A DNA stretch of 64,000 nucleotides from Betaproteobacteria bacterium (GTDB taxonomy: Bacteria; Pseudomonadota; Gammaproteobacteria; Burkholderiales; Usitatibacteraceae): assembly GCA_016720925.1 (NCBI GenBank), contig JADKJR010000001.1:372001-436000 (forward strand), given 5' to 3'. Position numbers and translations under genes: made by a program. Below, one piece after another: positions 34,339 through 44,160 of the stretch (position 1 is its first letter; each line of letters begins with the position of its first letter). Under the pieces are notes generated by a model that made no database searches, had not been told where the DNA came from, and saw only the letters and a list, made by a program, of their open reading frames with translations.

Positions 34339-36198
34339 CTACTTTTCCTTGCGGTTTTTCAGAAACGTGATGAGCTCGTTTTCCGGCAAGGCCCGCGCGC
34401 AAAAGTAGCCTTGAAATTCATCGCAGCCTTCCGCCTCAAGCAGCGTGAGCTGCTCCTGGCGTTCCACTCCTTCGGCGATCACGTTCATGTTCAGGCTGTG
34501 TGCCATGGCGATCACAGCGCGGGTGATGGCGACGTCATCCTGGTTATGCGGCAAATTTCGCACGAAGCTCTGGTCGACCTTCAGCGTATGCACCGGGAAC
34601 TGTTTCAGGTACGACAGCGATGAATAGCCGGTGCCGAAATCGTCGATGGCGAGGCGGATGCCAATTTCGCGCAGTTCATCCATCAGCTTGGTGGCGCGCT
34701 CCGGATTTTGCATCACCATGCTTTCGGTGATTTCGAGTTCAAACAGCTCCGGCTTGCGTCCGGCCGCTTTCAGGGCCGCCGCGCATTCGCTGACAAATTC
34801 CGGATGCATCAGTTGCGAGCCGGACAGATTGATCGACATGATCATCGGTGGAACCCCCTGCTCTTCCCACGCTTTCGCGCGCGCGCAAACTTCGGTCAGT
34901 GTCCACTTGCCGATGGCGATGATGAGACCGGTCTCTTCAGCCAGCGGGATGAAGCGGTCGGGATAAATCAGGCCCAGTTCCGGATGTTCCCAGCGGATCA
35001 ACGCTTCCACTCCGGTCACGCGGCCTGATGCAATATCGATCTTCGGCTGATAGTGAATGCGGAACCGGTTTTCTTCCAGCGCGCGCCGCAGCGCGGCTTC
35101 CATCTGGTATTTCTCGGCAGCCTGATCGCTCATGCTCGCCGAAAACACGCAGTATTGTTTGCGGCCCGCTGCTTTCGCCTCGTACATGGCGATATCGGCA
35201 TTGGCCAGCAGCGTGGACGCATCCGCGCCGTCGGCGGGATACACACAGACGCCGATGCTTGAAGACAGGTTTACCTCGGTGCCTTCCAGCATCGCGCGCG
35301 GCTCAAGGACCGTTTGCAGTTTCAGTGCAATCGGGTGTACGTCTGATGCGTCCTTGAGATTTTCCACCAGCAGCACAAACTCGTCGCCGCCGAACCGTGC
35401 CAGCGTATCGCCCTCGCGCACCAGGCCGGTGAATCGCCGAACCGTCTCGCGCAGCACGCTATCGCCGAACGGATGGCCGAGCGTGTCGTTGACCTGCTTG
35501 AAGTTGTCGAGGTCGATGAAGAACAGGGCCAGCGAGCTTTTCGTGCGGGACGCGCGCGCAATGGCTGCCTGCAAATTGGTGTTGAACATCGCGCGGTTGG
35601 GCAGGCCGGTCAGCGAGTCGTGATTGGCGAGGACCTGGATGGTCGACAGCGCCTTCATCAGTTCCGCATTGTTTTCAGCCATCTTTGCACGCAAGGCGCT
35701 GATGCGTCCACCGATCATGGCGAACGCCGGTAGCACCAGCGCCAGGGTCATCCACTGGTACCACTCCACGTACACGTTTACGGTATCGGGCTTGAAGGTC
35801 ATCAGCAAATTGATCACCAATGCATAGCCGGCGAGGACAACCAGTGTTGTGACCACAAATTCGCGCGTCCTGAAACGAAAGACGCCAAACAGCAGCACCA
35901 CGAAACACCAGATCAGCACCAGGCCGCGGTCGTGGCTGAAGCTGTAGGCGACGAACATGACATAGGCAATGCCGGTAAATGTCTGTGCGTGGGTGAGGCT
36001 TTTATCCTGAAAGCGCAGATTGGCGCCGGATTTGAAGAGCGCGAAAAACACCAGGTTGATCGTGACCGCCATGCCAATAGCGACCAGCGTTGGCCCCTGC
36101 GCGATCAGTTTGGCCAGATACGCCAAGTAAAGCAGCGGCAAGGCGATGCCATAAGTGCCGGCGGCAATCAGGAATTGTTGCACCCTGACGGCCTGCAT
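34339..36198 (-). CDS. Membrane GGDEF-EAL cyclic-di-GMP signalling protein
   Basis: About 619 residues. Six hydrophobic segments in the first 190 residues make a membrane sensor module of MASE-like type. The diguanylate cyclase domain has an intact RFGGDEFVLL; the phosphodiesterase domain has EALIRWEHP, the SINLSGSQL strand and DDFGTGYSSLSYLK, so both active sites look intact. ATG 36198 is preferred because it starts close to the first helix; GTG 36237 is also in frame. Net activity cannot be predicted. It shares a transcript with the alpha/beta hydrolase. Confidence 0.9.
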   Translation of the reverse strand: MQAVRVQQFLIAAGTYGIALPLLYLAYLAKLIAQGPTLVAIGMAVTINLVFFALFKSGANLRFQDKSLTHAQTFTGIAYVMFVAYSFSHDRGLVLIWCFVVLLFGVFRFRTREFVVTTLVVLAGYALVINLLMTFKPDTVNVYVEWYQWMTLALVLPAFAMIGGRISALRAKMAENNAELMKALSTIQVLANHDSLTGLPNRAMFNTNLQAAIARASRTKSSLALFFIDLDNFKQVNDTLGHPFGDSVLRETVRRFTGLVREGDTLARFGGDEFVLLVENLKDASDVHPIALKLQTVLEPRAMLEGTEVNLSSSIGVCVYPADGADASTLLANADIAMYEAKAAGRKQYCVFSASMSDQAAEKYQMEAALRRALEENRFRIHYQPKIDIASGRVTGVEALIRWEHPELGLIYPDRFIPLAEETGLIIAIGKWTLTEVCARAKAWEEQGVPPMIMSINLSGSQLMHPEFVSECAAALKAAGRKPELFELEITESMVMQNPERATKLMDELREIGIRLAIDDFGTGYSSLSYLKQFPVHTLKVDQSFVRNLPHNQDDVAITRAVIAMAHSLNMNVIAEGVERQEQLTLLEAEGCDEFQGYFCARALPENELITFLKNRKEK

Positions 36199-36373
36199 CT
36201 CACTCTGTGTTCGGGCTTGAAAACTGGGAGTTATCACTACGGTCTGTTACCAGGTTGATTTTTATTGGATCAATATAGCTTGTGGCACGGCGTCTTGCGT
36301 TTGCTTCCCCGGGCGGACCGGACGAAAGGCACGGGCGATCCGACAGGCGAAAATATTCGCAAACAAAAACACA

Positions 36374-36440
36374 AACACAAGCACTGGAGCGGATTCCGGC
36401 GCAGAAACGCTTGATGAGCCTCGCCAATGCTGGAGTTTCA
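36374..36440. repeat. Intergenic palindromic repeat, copy E
   Basis: Left arm AACACAAGCACTGGAGCGG, right arm GCCTCGCCAATGCTGGAGTTT; the centre is diverged. It lies in the 250-bp space between the GGDEF-EAL start and the NUDIX gene end. Confidence 0.75.
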
Positions 36441-36451
36441 CTTCCCCGTCC

Positions 36452-37307
36452 TTACGGTCGCAGCGCGTGAATAAGGTCGAGGTAATCGTCGCGATCCGAG
36501 CCCAGGTAACCGCGCCGGATCAGGCAATCGATCGCCACCAGCGCCGCATCGACGGTGAAATCGTCGGGCTTTTTCTCCAGGCGCTCCATCAGTTCCGCAA
36601 TCGGCATGCAGGTAAACCCGGCAACCTCGCCATCCTGATTGGCAGGGGCAAAGGACTCCGGCAGGATGATGTCGTGCACGAAGATGATTTCGTTGTGGAG
36701 TCCTTCCTCCACCGCGCGTTTGCAGCGTACCGCACCGGCACCCTTGGCGCCGCGCGCCATGTCTCCCGCGATACCGGCTTCTTCAAAGCTCTCTTTCACC
36801 AGCGTCTCGAAGGGCGTCATGCCGCGCGCGATACGGCCGGCGGCAATATTGTCCAGCAAGCCAGGATCGATCGACTTGCTGTCGGCGCGCCTTCCAATCC
36901 ACATATATGGCTCGCCCTGGCGAATCGTTAATCCATTGAGGTGCGAGGCATACACGGTCAGGCCAAAGTGCCGCGTGGCCGCGCGTTCAATATGAAACAG
37001 CGGTGGCGAATAAAACGATTCGCACACCGTGACCAGTTCGCCGCGCCAGCCGCGGATCACCGTTTCCGCCGCGAGCGATTCCACCACTTCGGCAATTGCC
37101 GCTGCGGTGCTCGGGGGTTTCGAAATGTCCGCGCATGCCAACACCGCGCGGCCGCACCGTGAAATACTCCGGCCACTCCTCCAGGCGTTCGGCGAAAGAG
37201 CGTTTCATCCATCCGGCAAGAACCCCCTCGACCGTGAAAGGCAACAGGGAATCCGCGGGGTCGAAGATGCAGGCGTTCTCAACGAATTCGGCGAGAGTTT
37301 TGGGCAT
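36452..37307 (-). CDS. NUDIX hydrolase with N-terminal DUF4743 domain, interrupted by one frameshift
   Basis: ATG 37307 opens the DUF4743 part (TLAEFVENACIFDPADSLLPF). The frame breaks near 37145; the continuation in the next frame reads STAAAIAEVVESLAAETVIR, then the NUDIX domain with LDNIAAGRIARGMTPFETLVKE and SFEEAGI (quoted separately), matching the GX5EX7REUXEEXG pattern. One extra base in a minus-strand GG explains the break, and correcting it gives 284 residues, normal for this family, which includes thiamine-diphosphate-type phosphohydrolases. A base error is more likely than decay. Substrate unknown. Confidence 0.82.
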
Positions 37308-37463
37308 GAATTTCCGTGCGCGGTTGCGTTATCATGGTGGCCGCAATGCCACTGGTTTTCCGGCAATGGTATCGCATCCCGCCATTCTCGTCGCGGTCGG
37401 CCTGAGTTGTCAGAGCAACACCATCCCGTCCGCGTTCCGCGCGCCAAATTTTCGGAGCAGCAA

Positions 37464-38717
37464 ATGAAGGTGATTGTCATGGGCGCCGGCATCATCGGTA
37501 CCGCCAGCGCCTGGTACCTGGCCAAGCAGGGTTTCGACGTGACCGTCATCGACCGTCAACCGGCAGCCGGCCTTGAAACCAGCTTTGCGAACGGCTCGCA
37601 GATTTCGGTATCGCAATCAGAACCGTGGGCCGCGCCGGGGGCGCCATTCATGGTGATGAAATGGCTGATGAAAGACGATGCGCCGCTGCTGTTTCGTCCT
37701 AGATTCGAGTGGCATCAACTTTCATGGGGCATGCGCTTCATGATCGAATGCCTGCCGTGGCGCTTTCGTCACAATATCCGCGAAATGGTCAATCTCGGCC
37801 TGTACAGCCGCCAGGCGTTGCAGGAGCTCAGGCAGGAAACCGGCATTCAGTACGATCAGCAAACCAGAGGCATCCTGCAGTTCTACACCAGTGAAAGGGA
37901 TTTCGCCGCCGCGCGTGAGGCCTCAAAACTGCTGCGTCAATATGGTATCGAGCGCGAAGCAAAGACGGTCGATGAGGCGATCGCGATCGAACCCGCGCTC
38001 AATCACTATCGCGATCAACTCGCAGGTGCGACGTTTGCCGCGACCGACGAATCGGGCGATGCGCATGCGTTCACACAAAACCTGGCGGCACTTTGCCAAT
38101 CAAAAGGGGTGAAATTCAAGTACGGTGCGACGGTCGAGGCGATCGAAACGATGGCGGGAAAAGTCAGCGGCGTGCGATTGCGCGACGTGACGGGCCACAC
38201 TGAAACCGAGACCGCGGACGCGTATGTGTGTGCGATGGGGAGCTACAGCTATCTCGCTCTCAAACCGATCGGCATTACCATCCCCGTTTATCCGGCGAAA
38301 GGTTATTCGGCAACATTTTCGACCGAAGGCTTCGAGGGTGCGCCGACCATGAGCCTCACCGACGAAGCGATGAGAATGGTGATCTCGCGGCTGGGCAATC
38401 GTTTGCGCATTGCGGGTACCGCCGAACTCGATGGCTACAGCACGAATCTCTCGACGACTCGCACCGGGATGCTGGAGAAACGCGCGCGCGAACTGTTTCC
38501 GAACGCCGCCGACTACGATCATCCGGAATTCTGGACAGGATTGCGTCCGTCGACGCCGTCGAATTGCCCGCTGATCGGGCGCACGCGGATGGCGAATTTG
38601 TTTCTGAATACCGGGCACGGGACATTGGGGTGGACGGAGGGTTGCGGGTCCGGGCGCGCACTCGCGGATCTGGTCGCGGGAAAGAAGCCGGAAGTCGACT
38701 ATCAATTTCTGAAATGA
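37464..38717 (+). CDS. dadA: D-amino acid dehydrogenase small subunit, DadA family
   Basis: A 417-residue FAD enzyme of the DAO superfamily that oxidises D-amino acids to 2-oxo acids, passing electrons to the respiratory chain. The dinucleotide motif VMGAGIIGTASAWYLA is at the N-terminus, ETSFANGSQIS is the typical DadA follow-up, and the C-terminal FAD contact is TGHGTLGWTEGCGSG. ATG 37464 has GGAG 7 bp upstream. The stop overlaps the start of the threonine dehydratase gene (ATGA), so both are translated together in an amino-acid catabolic pair. Confidence 0.9.
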   Translation: MKVIVMGAGIIGTASAWYLAKQGFDVTVIDRQPAAGLETSFANGSQISVSQSEPWAAPGAPFMVMKWLMKDDAPLLFRPRFEWHQLSWGMRFMIECLPWRFRHNIREMVNLGLYSRQALQELRQETGIQYDQQTRGILQFYTSERDFAAAREASKLLRQYGIEREAKTVDEAIAIEPALNHYRDQLAGATFAATDESGDAHAFTQNLAALCQSKGVKFKYGATVEAIETMAGKVSGVRLRDVTGHTETETADAYVCAMGSYSYLALKPIGITIPVYPAKGYSATFSTEGFEGAPTMSLTDEAMRMVISRLGNRLRIAGTAELDGYSTNLSTTRTGMLEKRARELFPNAADYDHPEFWTGLRPSTPSNCPLIGRTRMANLFLNTGHGTLGWTEGCGSGRALADLVAGKKPEVDYQFLK

Positions 38718-39940
38718 GTGATATGCATCCTGTGTCCCTTGCCGACATCCAGGCCGCCCGGAAAGTGCTCAGCGGTCACATCGCCAACACCCCATGCCTG
38801 CATTCGCGCACGCTCTCGGAAATCACCGGCGCCGAGGTGTATCTCAAGTTTGAAAATCATCAATTTACGGCGAGCTTCAAGGAACGTGGCGCGCTCAACA
38901 AACTGGCGTCGCTCACGGCCGAAGAAAAGCAGCGCGGCGTGATTGCCGCCTCCGCCGGCAATCACGCGCAAGGCGTCGCGCATCACGCCGCGCGCCTCGG
39001 TATTCCCAGCATCATCGTCATGCCGAAGTTCACGCCCAATGTGAAAGTGGAAATGACCGAGCGGCACGGCGCGCACGTGGTGCTGCATGGCGAAAATTTC
39101 GACGAAGCCAAGGCGCATGCGCTGATTCTCGCGGACCAGCAAAAGCTCACTTTCGTTCATCCGTACGATGACGAGAAAGTCATCGCCGGACAGGGCACCA
39201 TCGCGCTGGAAATGCTTGAAGCACATCCAGAACTGGATACGCTGTGCATCGCCATTGGCGGCGGCGGATTGATCAGCGGCATGGCGATCGCGGCGAAGGC
39301 AATGAAGTCGGAAATCGATATTATCGGCGTGGAGACCGCGCGTTTTCCGTCGATGCTCGCCGCCATCAAGGGTACCGAGGCACGTTTCGGGCTGTCCACG
39401 ATCGCCGAGGGCATCGCGGTGAAAGAGTCAGGCACGCTCACGCGCGCCATCGTTGAAAAACTGGTTTCCGATATTCTGCTGGTGGATGAAGGCGATATTG
39501 AAGAAGCGATTGTCATGCTGCTGGAAATCGAGAAGACGGTCGTGGAGGGCGCGGGCGCCGTTTCGCTCGCGGCGCTGATGAAACATCGCGAGTACTTCGC
39601 CGGCAAGAAAGTCGGCCTGGTATTGTGCGGCGGCAACATTGATCCGCTGATGCTCGCGGAAATCATCAAACGCGGTATGGTGCGCGCAGGTCGCCTGTCG
39701 CGCTTGAAGGTCGAATTGCGCGATTTACCGGGAACGCTTGCACGCATCACCAGTGTGATCGCCGAGGCGAACGCCAACATTGAAGAAGTCCATCATCAGC
39801 GCTCCTTCACCAACCTGCCCGTGCAGACGGCGGTCGTGGAGTTTGTCCTGAAGACGCGCAATACCGCGCATGTCGATGCCATCGTCGGCAAACTCGGTGA
39901 AGCCGGTTTCCGGGCATACGTTTCAAGCATGTCGGACTGA
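38714..39940 (+). CDS. Threonine ammonia-lyase (catabolic type) with C-terminal ACT domain
   Basis: A 408-residue PLP enzyme converting threonine to 2-oxobutyrate and ammonia. PLP Lys lies in TASFKERGALN; the SAGNHAQGVAHHA motif and the glycine loop AIGGGGLISGMA bind the cofactor phosphate. Residues about 335-408 form a single ACT domain (LPGTLARITSVIAEANANIEE), typical of the shorter IlvA/TdcB-like enzymes. The ATG at 38714 is chosen because it overlaps the dadA stop; ATG 38723 is possible. Serine can be an alternative substrate. Confidence 0.9.
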   Translation: MSDMHPVSLADIQAARKVLSGHIANTPCLHSRTLSEITGAEVYLKFENHQFTASFKERGALNKLASLTAEEKQRGVIAASAGNHAQGVAHHAARLGIPSIIVMPKFTPNVKVEMTERHGAHVVLHGENFDEAKAHALILADQQKLTFVHPYDDEKVIAGQGTIALEMLEAHPELDTLCIAIGGGGLISGMAIAAKAMKSEIDIIGVETARFPSMLAAIKGTEARFGLSTIAEGIAVKESGTLTRAIVEKLVSDILLVDEGDIEEAIVMLLEIEKTVVEGAGAVSLAALMKHREYFAGKKVGLVLCGGNIDPLMLAEIIKRGMVRAGRLSRLKVELRDLPGTLARITSVIAEANANIEEVHHQRSFTNLPVQTAVVEFVLKTRNTAHVDAIVGKLGEAGFRAYVSSMSD

Positions 39941-40051
39941 GTTTTCCAGTGCCGGACGGATGGCTGGAATGCGCGCAGAATTTGCCGGGCCATTTATCCC
40001 ATGCGAAACGATTTAGCGGTAGGATGCGATCATCATTCTCAGGAGAACTTC

Positions 40052-40489
40052 ATGAACCAGGTTGGAAAGTTGCTGGCCTTTTCTGCCGCGTTGTTTTCGA
40101 TCGGCGCGCAAGCGCAGATGAAGGAAATGCCCGGCGGACTATGGGAAATACGCCAAAAAATGGATATGCCGGGGATGCCGCCGGAAATGGCGGCGAAAAT
40201 GGGCGATCGCGTCATGACCCAGTGCATCAAGCCGGGTGAAAGGAAGTGGAACGAACAGCGCCCACCCAATGAAAAAGGCGAACGCCAGTGCGAGCAGAGC
40301 GACATGAAAATGTCGGGTAATACAACCTCGTGGAAAATGAAATGCGTCGATGGTACGACCGGCGAAGGCAGCATTACGCACAACGGCAAGGACGCCTTCA
40401 AGATGAACATGGCAATGAATTCGCCGCGCGGCAACATGAAAATGTCCAGCGAAGGCAAGCGCATTGCGGATACCTGTGAAAAGAAATGA
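40052..40489 (+). CDS. Exported DUF3617 family protein
   Basis: A 145-residue protein with a signal peptide (cleavage near GAQA-QM). The mature part begins MPGGLWEIRQKMDMPGMP, typical of DUF3617, and contains three cysteines. It is very rich in Met and Lys. AGGAG precedes the ATG by 7 bp. Function unknown, probably periplasmic. The stop overlaps the next start (ATGA), linking it to a second protein of similar design. Confidence 0.8.
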   Translation: MNQVGKLLAFSAALFSIGAQAQMKEMPGGLWEIRQKMDMPGMPPEMAAKMGDRVMTQCIKPGERKWNEQRPPNEKGERQCEQSDMKMSGNTTSWKMKCVDGTTGEGSITHNGKDAFKMNMAMNSPRGNMKMSSEGKRIADTCEKK

Positions 40490-41076
40490 GGACAGCTTAC
40501 GGCAGGCATGACCGGCAGTCCAGGACGAACCGGCTCGCATTCATGTTGCTTCTGGCACTGTCATCAGCCGGCTTCGATTCGTTCGCGCAGTTTGCGCAAA
40601 GCACGGGGCCGCTTCCGCCGGCGCCAAGACCGGCGGCTACAGGTGAACTTTGGTCCGTTACCACGGTGCAGGAAATCTATGGTCCGAGGGATCGTGAGCC
40701 GTCAAAGCGTGACCGCAAGCAGAGCCTGGTTTGCCATGCGCGTGGCACGGTTAGCGTCAATAGCGCGGCGAATGCGGAATTGCCCGATGAATTGAAAAGC
40801 AACTGCTGGCTAAGCGACAAGCGCACCGAGGCGCTGCGTGAGCAGACCAAGTATGCATGCAAAGACGGCATGTCGGCAGAGGTCGCGACGCGGCAGGAGG
40901 CTGACGGCAGCCTTGGAAGTCAGGTGGTCGTCAACTCGCCGGAAAAAGGCGGCATTTCTGTCACGCGCACCATGCGCAGAGTCGCGGGTGCGTGCGATCC
41001 AACCATAAAGCCGCCAGTCTCTCCGGCTCTGCCCGTGCCGCCTGCGAAACCGTCCATTGACGCGCCAGTCAAGTAG
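40486..41076 (+). CDS. Exported DUF3617-like protein
   Basis: A 196-residue protein translated from an ATG overlapping the previous stop. A basic N-region (MRTAYGRHDRQSRTNR) and hydrophobic core form a signal peptide. The mature domain has GELWSVTTVQEIYG, CWLSDKRTEALREQ and a late ISVTRTMRRVAGAC, mirroring the layout of the preceding DUF3617 protein. The C-terminus is a Pro-rich tail. The two are probably a diverged tandem pair. Function unknown. Confidence 0.75.
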   Translation: MRTAYGRHDRQSRTNRLAFMLLLALSSAGFDSFAQFAQSTGPLPPAPRPAATGELWSVTTVQEIYGPRDREPSKRDRKQSLVCHARGTVSVNSAANAELPDELKSNCWLSDKRTEALREQTKYACKDGMSAEVATRQEADGSLGSQVVVNSPEKGGISVTRTMRRVAGACDPTIKPPVSPALPVPPAKPSIDAPVK

Positions 41077-41092
41077 TCGCGGTACGGGATGG

Positions 41093-41182
41093 AAAGTCTA
41101 GCGCTGGCGCGCCTTCGAAAGTCTGGCACTGGCGCGCCTTCTGGCATGAAAATGGCTGAAAAGCCGCGCCGGTGCTTGTGAT
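41093..41182. repeat. Intergenic palindromic repeat, copy F, with duplicated left arm
   Basis: A left arm AAAGTCTAGCGCTGGCGCGC (41093) is followed by a second, AAAGTCTGGCACTGGCGCGC (41119). The centre is TGGCATGAAAATGGC, the right arm GCCGCGCCGGTGCTTGTG. It lies between convergent genes. Confidence 0.82.
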
Positions 41183-41189
41183 TGGCTAG

Positions 41190-43037
41190 CTAAACGCCAA
41201 GAGCCGCCTGCAGCGTCGCGCGCCTGTCCGCAATCGCCTTCGGCAGCCCGTGCTCAAGCTTGCTGAGCAGTTCATCGTGCAGTTTCAGCTCCTGCTGCCA
41301 CTGCGCTCCATTCACTGCCGTGATGGCCGCGTAGGTTTCCTGCGGGAAATCGAGGCCGGTCCAGTCAAGGTGGCTGTATTCGGGAATATTTCCCAGCGCG
41401 GTCGGCGTCGCCTGCGCCTTGCCTTCGACACGTTCGATGATCCATTTCAGCACGCGCATGTTGTCCCCGAAGCCGGGCCAGACAAATTTGCCCTGGTCAT
41501 TCTTGCGGAACCAGTTGACGCAATAAAGTTTCGGTGCCGCGTTCGCGCTGGTCGCGCCGTTTTTTGCACCGGTGTTGATCCAGTGACCAAAATAGTCGGC
41601 CATGTTGTAGCCGCAAAAAGCAATCATCGCGAAGGGATCGCGACGCACCACACCCACTTGGCCGGCAATCGCGGCGGTTGTTTCCGAGCCGAGCGTGGCG
41701 CCCATGTAAACGCCGTCATTCCAGTTGTTCGCTTCGGTCACCAGCGGCACGGTCGATGAGCGGCGGCCGCCGAAAATAACCGCCGACAACGGCACGCCTT
41801 CCGGATTGTCCCATTCCGGATCGAGCGAGGGGCAACTGGTGGCGGCCACCGTGAAACGCGAATTCGGATGCGCCGCGACGCGACCGCAATCGGGCGTCCA
41901 CGCATTGCCTTGCCAGTCGATCAATTGCGCGGGCGCTTGTTTGGTCATGCCTTCCCACCACACGTCGCCGTCGGGTGTGCGCGCAACGTTCGTGAAAATG
42001 ACATCCGCCTTCAGCGTTTCCATGCAATTGGGGTTGGTCTCGTACGAGGTACCCGGCGCGACGCCGAAGAATCCGGCTTCAGGGTTGATGGCATACATCC
42101 GGCCATCGGCACCAGGCTTGATCCACGCAATGTCGTCGCCGATGGTTGTCACTTCCCAGCCCTGCTTCCTGAAAGACTCGGGCGGTACCAGCATCGCGAA
42201 ATTGGTTTTGCCGCACGCTGACGGGAATGCCGCGGTGATGTAGTGCTTTTTGCCTTCGGGCGTTTTGACACCGAGGATCAGCATGTGCTCGGCCAGCCAG
42301 CCTTGTTGCTTGCCCATCACTGATGCAATTCGCAAGGCAAAACATTTCTTGCCCAGCAGCGCGTTGCCACCGTAGCCGGAGCCGTAGGACCAGATCTCGT
42401 GCGTCTCGGGGAAATGCACGATGTACTTGTGTTCGTTATTGCACGGCCAGACCACGTCGCGTTGCCCCGCCGCGAGCGGCGCGCCAACCGAGTGCAGCGC
42501 CGGCACGAAGACGCCGTTGTCGCCGAGTGCCTGAAGAACTTTCTTCCCCATGCGTGTCATGAGCTTCATGTTCACGGCCACGTATGGTGAATCGGAGAGT
42601 TCCACGCCGATATGCGATATGTGCGAACCCAGTGGTCCCATGCTGAATGGCACCACGTACATGGTTCGGCCTTGCATGCTTCCGTCGAATAGTTTGTTCA
42701 GCGTCGCCCGCATCTCGACCGGGGCGACCCAGTTATTGGTGGGACCCGCGTCCTGTTTTTTTTCCGAACAGATGAAGGTGCGGTCTTCAACCCGTGCCAC
42801 GTCGGACGGGTCGGAAAGTGCCAAGTAGGAATGGGGACGAAGCTTTTCGTTCAGTTTGGTAAACGTTCCAGCGGCAACCAGTTCCGCGCAAAGCCGATCG
42901 TATTCCTCATCGGAGCCATCGCACCAGTAGATGCGCGCTGGCTGTGTGAGTTGGGCGACTTCTTCGACCCACGCCAGCAGTTTGGCGTGTCGTGTTGGGG
43001 CATCGTTCAAGTGAACGGGTTTGGCTTGGGCATGCAT
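41190..43037 (-). CDS. pckG: Phosphoenolpyruvate carboxykinase (GTP)
   Basis: A 615-residue cytoplasmic gluconeogenic enzyme converting oxaloacetate and GTP to PEP, CO2 and GDP. Landmarks of the GTP-dependent class are the P-loop FPSACGKTNFAML, the PEP/Mn site in GDDIAWIK, the mobile-lid region near GVPLSAVIFGGRRSSTVP, and FCGYNMADYF. Length is normal. The 455-bp spacer upstream suggests its own promoter. It would draw TCA-cycle intermediates for growth on acids such as oxalate- or amino-acid-derived carbon. Confidence 0.96.
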   Translation of the reverse strand: MHAQAKPVHLNDAPTRHAKLLAWVEEVAQLTQPARIYWCDGSDEEYDRLCAELVAAGTFTKLNEKLRPHSYLALSDPSDVARVEDRTFICSEKKQDAGPTNNWVAPVEMRATLNKLFDGSMQGRTMYVVPFSMGPLGSHISHIGVELSDSPYVAVNMKLMTRMGKKVLQALGDNGVFVPALHSVGAPLAAGQRDVVWPCNNEHKYIVHFPETHEIWSYGSGYGGNALLGKKCFALRIASVMGKQQGWLAEHMLILGVKTPEGKKHYITAAFPSACGKTNFAMLVPPESFRKQGWEVTTIGDDIAWIKPGADGRMYAINPEAGFFGVAPGTSYETNPNCMETLKADVIFTNVARTPDGDVWWEGMTKQAPAQLIDWQGNAWTPDCGRVAAHPNSRFTVAATSCPSLDPEWDNPEGVPLSAVIFGGRRSSTVPLVTEANNWNDGVYMGATLGSETTAAIAGQVGVVRRDPFAMIAFCGYNMADYFGHWINTGAKNGATSANAAPKLYCVNWFRKNDQGKFVWPGFGDNMRVLKWIIERVEGKAQATPTALGNIPEYSHLDWTGLDFPQETYAAITAVNGAQWQQELKLHDELLSKLEHGLPKAIADRRATLQAALGV

Positions 43038-43492
43038 ACCAGGATCTCCAGGAAAAAAACGGGCCAGTCGGAATGCAATCTATGTCGCATTTCCGTAAAT
43101 TTCATAGGGAAATTATCCCATGCCATGCGAAGGCAGGCCATCGCCACACGCGTGTCAAACAGCGCCCAGGGCCCGCGGATAGGCGTTCGGAAATCCGGAA
43201 ATTGATGGAGTTTTACTACATCCCGCGAACGTCTCCAAGACGGGACGATTCTGTTTATCGAGGGCACACAATGACAGACGCCTTTAAACGGAGTTTTCTG
43301 TAGGCGCCGTCAGGCGCCGAATCTGGCTGGGGTGAAGATTTTCGGAGTCGCGCGCCTGTAGTTTCGCAAACAAATTGCGCAAGGCGCCAAGGGAAAAATA
43401 TTTTCCGGAACAATGATTTTTTTGCAAAATTGCAACAATTGGCGATGCGTGGGCGGCCATGCCAGCAAAACGGCGTGCGGATTTTCCGTGCG
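43038..43492. other. Upstream region of pckG, no gene seen
   Basis: A+T-richer than its surroundings. It contains TTGCAAAATTGCAA (43422-43435), two palindromic TTGCAA units that could be a regulator site. Open frames here lack family features. Confidence 0.4.
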
Positions 43493-44158
43493 CTAGGCTG
43501 TCTGCTGGCCGTAAGTCGCGAACTTCCCCAGCACCATCTCCATTTCCGCATCGGATAGCAGGACGGGCTCGCCAATCTGCAGAGCCTGCCAATACATGCG
43601 CGCCAATGTTTCGACTTCCACCGCCAGTGCCAGCGTCTTTTCCAGATCAGGACCACAGGCGATCATGCCGTGATGCGATAACAGGCAAGCCTTTCGATCG
43701 CAAAGCGCGGCGACCGCAAAATCCGATAATTCCTGCGTACCGAACGTGGCGTACGGCGCGCAGCGAATGTTCTTGCCGCCCGCCGCGGCGACCATGTAGT
43801 GGAACGACGGAATCTCGCGGTCCATGCACGCGAGCGTGGTCGCAAACGGCGCATGGGTGTGGACGATTGCATTCACGTCGGCGCGCGCGGCATAAATGTC
43901 CCGATGGAAACGCCATTCGGATGAAGGCAGGACATCGCCCTCGTGCGTGCCATCCATTCGCATCGCGACAATTTGTTCGCGCCGGGTTTTTTCATACGGT
44001 ATGCCGGTCGGCGTGACCAGAAAACCTGCATCCACGCGGGCGCTGACATTCCCCGACTTACCCTCGTTGATGCCGAGCGCGTTCATCTTCAGCGTGGTGT
44101 GAACAATCTCCGCGCGCAGGGATTCGTCAGTCGTGTGTTGAAGTTTCAGGAATGCCAT
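43493..44158 (-). CDS. Class II aldolase of the fuculose-phosphate aldolase group (Ald2-like)
   Basis: A 221-residue zinc-dependent aldolase. Features of the FucA-type fold are GKSGNVSARV, VTPTGIPYE, the zinc-ligand motif VHTHAPFATTLA and SHHGMIACG, plus the catalytic Glu expected in SSEWRFHRD. It starts 2 bp after the mtnA stop. FucA-like aldolases next to mtnA act in the DHAP (5-deoxyribose or methylthio-) shunt, cleaving the ribulose-1-phosphate made by MtnA to DHAP and an aldehyde. That pathway role is inferred from adjacency. MtnB dehydratase belongs to the same superfamily but the sequence looks more FucA-like. Confidence 0.82.
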   Translation of the reverse strand: MAFLKLQHTTDESLRAEIVHTTLKMNALGINEGKSGNVSARVDAGFLVTPTGIPYEKTRREQIVAMRMDGTHEGDVLPSSEWRFHRDIYAARADVNAIVHTHAPFATTLACMDREIPSFHYMVAAAGGKNIRCAPYATFGTQELSDFAVAALCDRKACLLSHHGMIACGPDLEKTLALAVEVETLARMYWQALQIGEPVLLSDAEMEMVLGKFATYGQQTA

Positions 44159-44160
44159 GG

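Noticed and set aside
36251..36275. A TTGAT...ATCAA pair upstream of the GGDEF-EAL gene as an FNR site
   Set aside because: The half-sites are separated by nine bases instead of four, so spacing is wrong for FNR.
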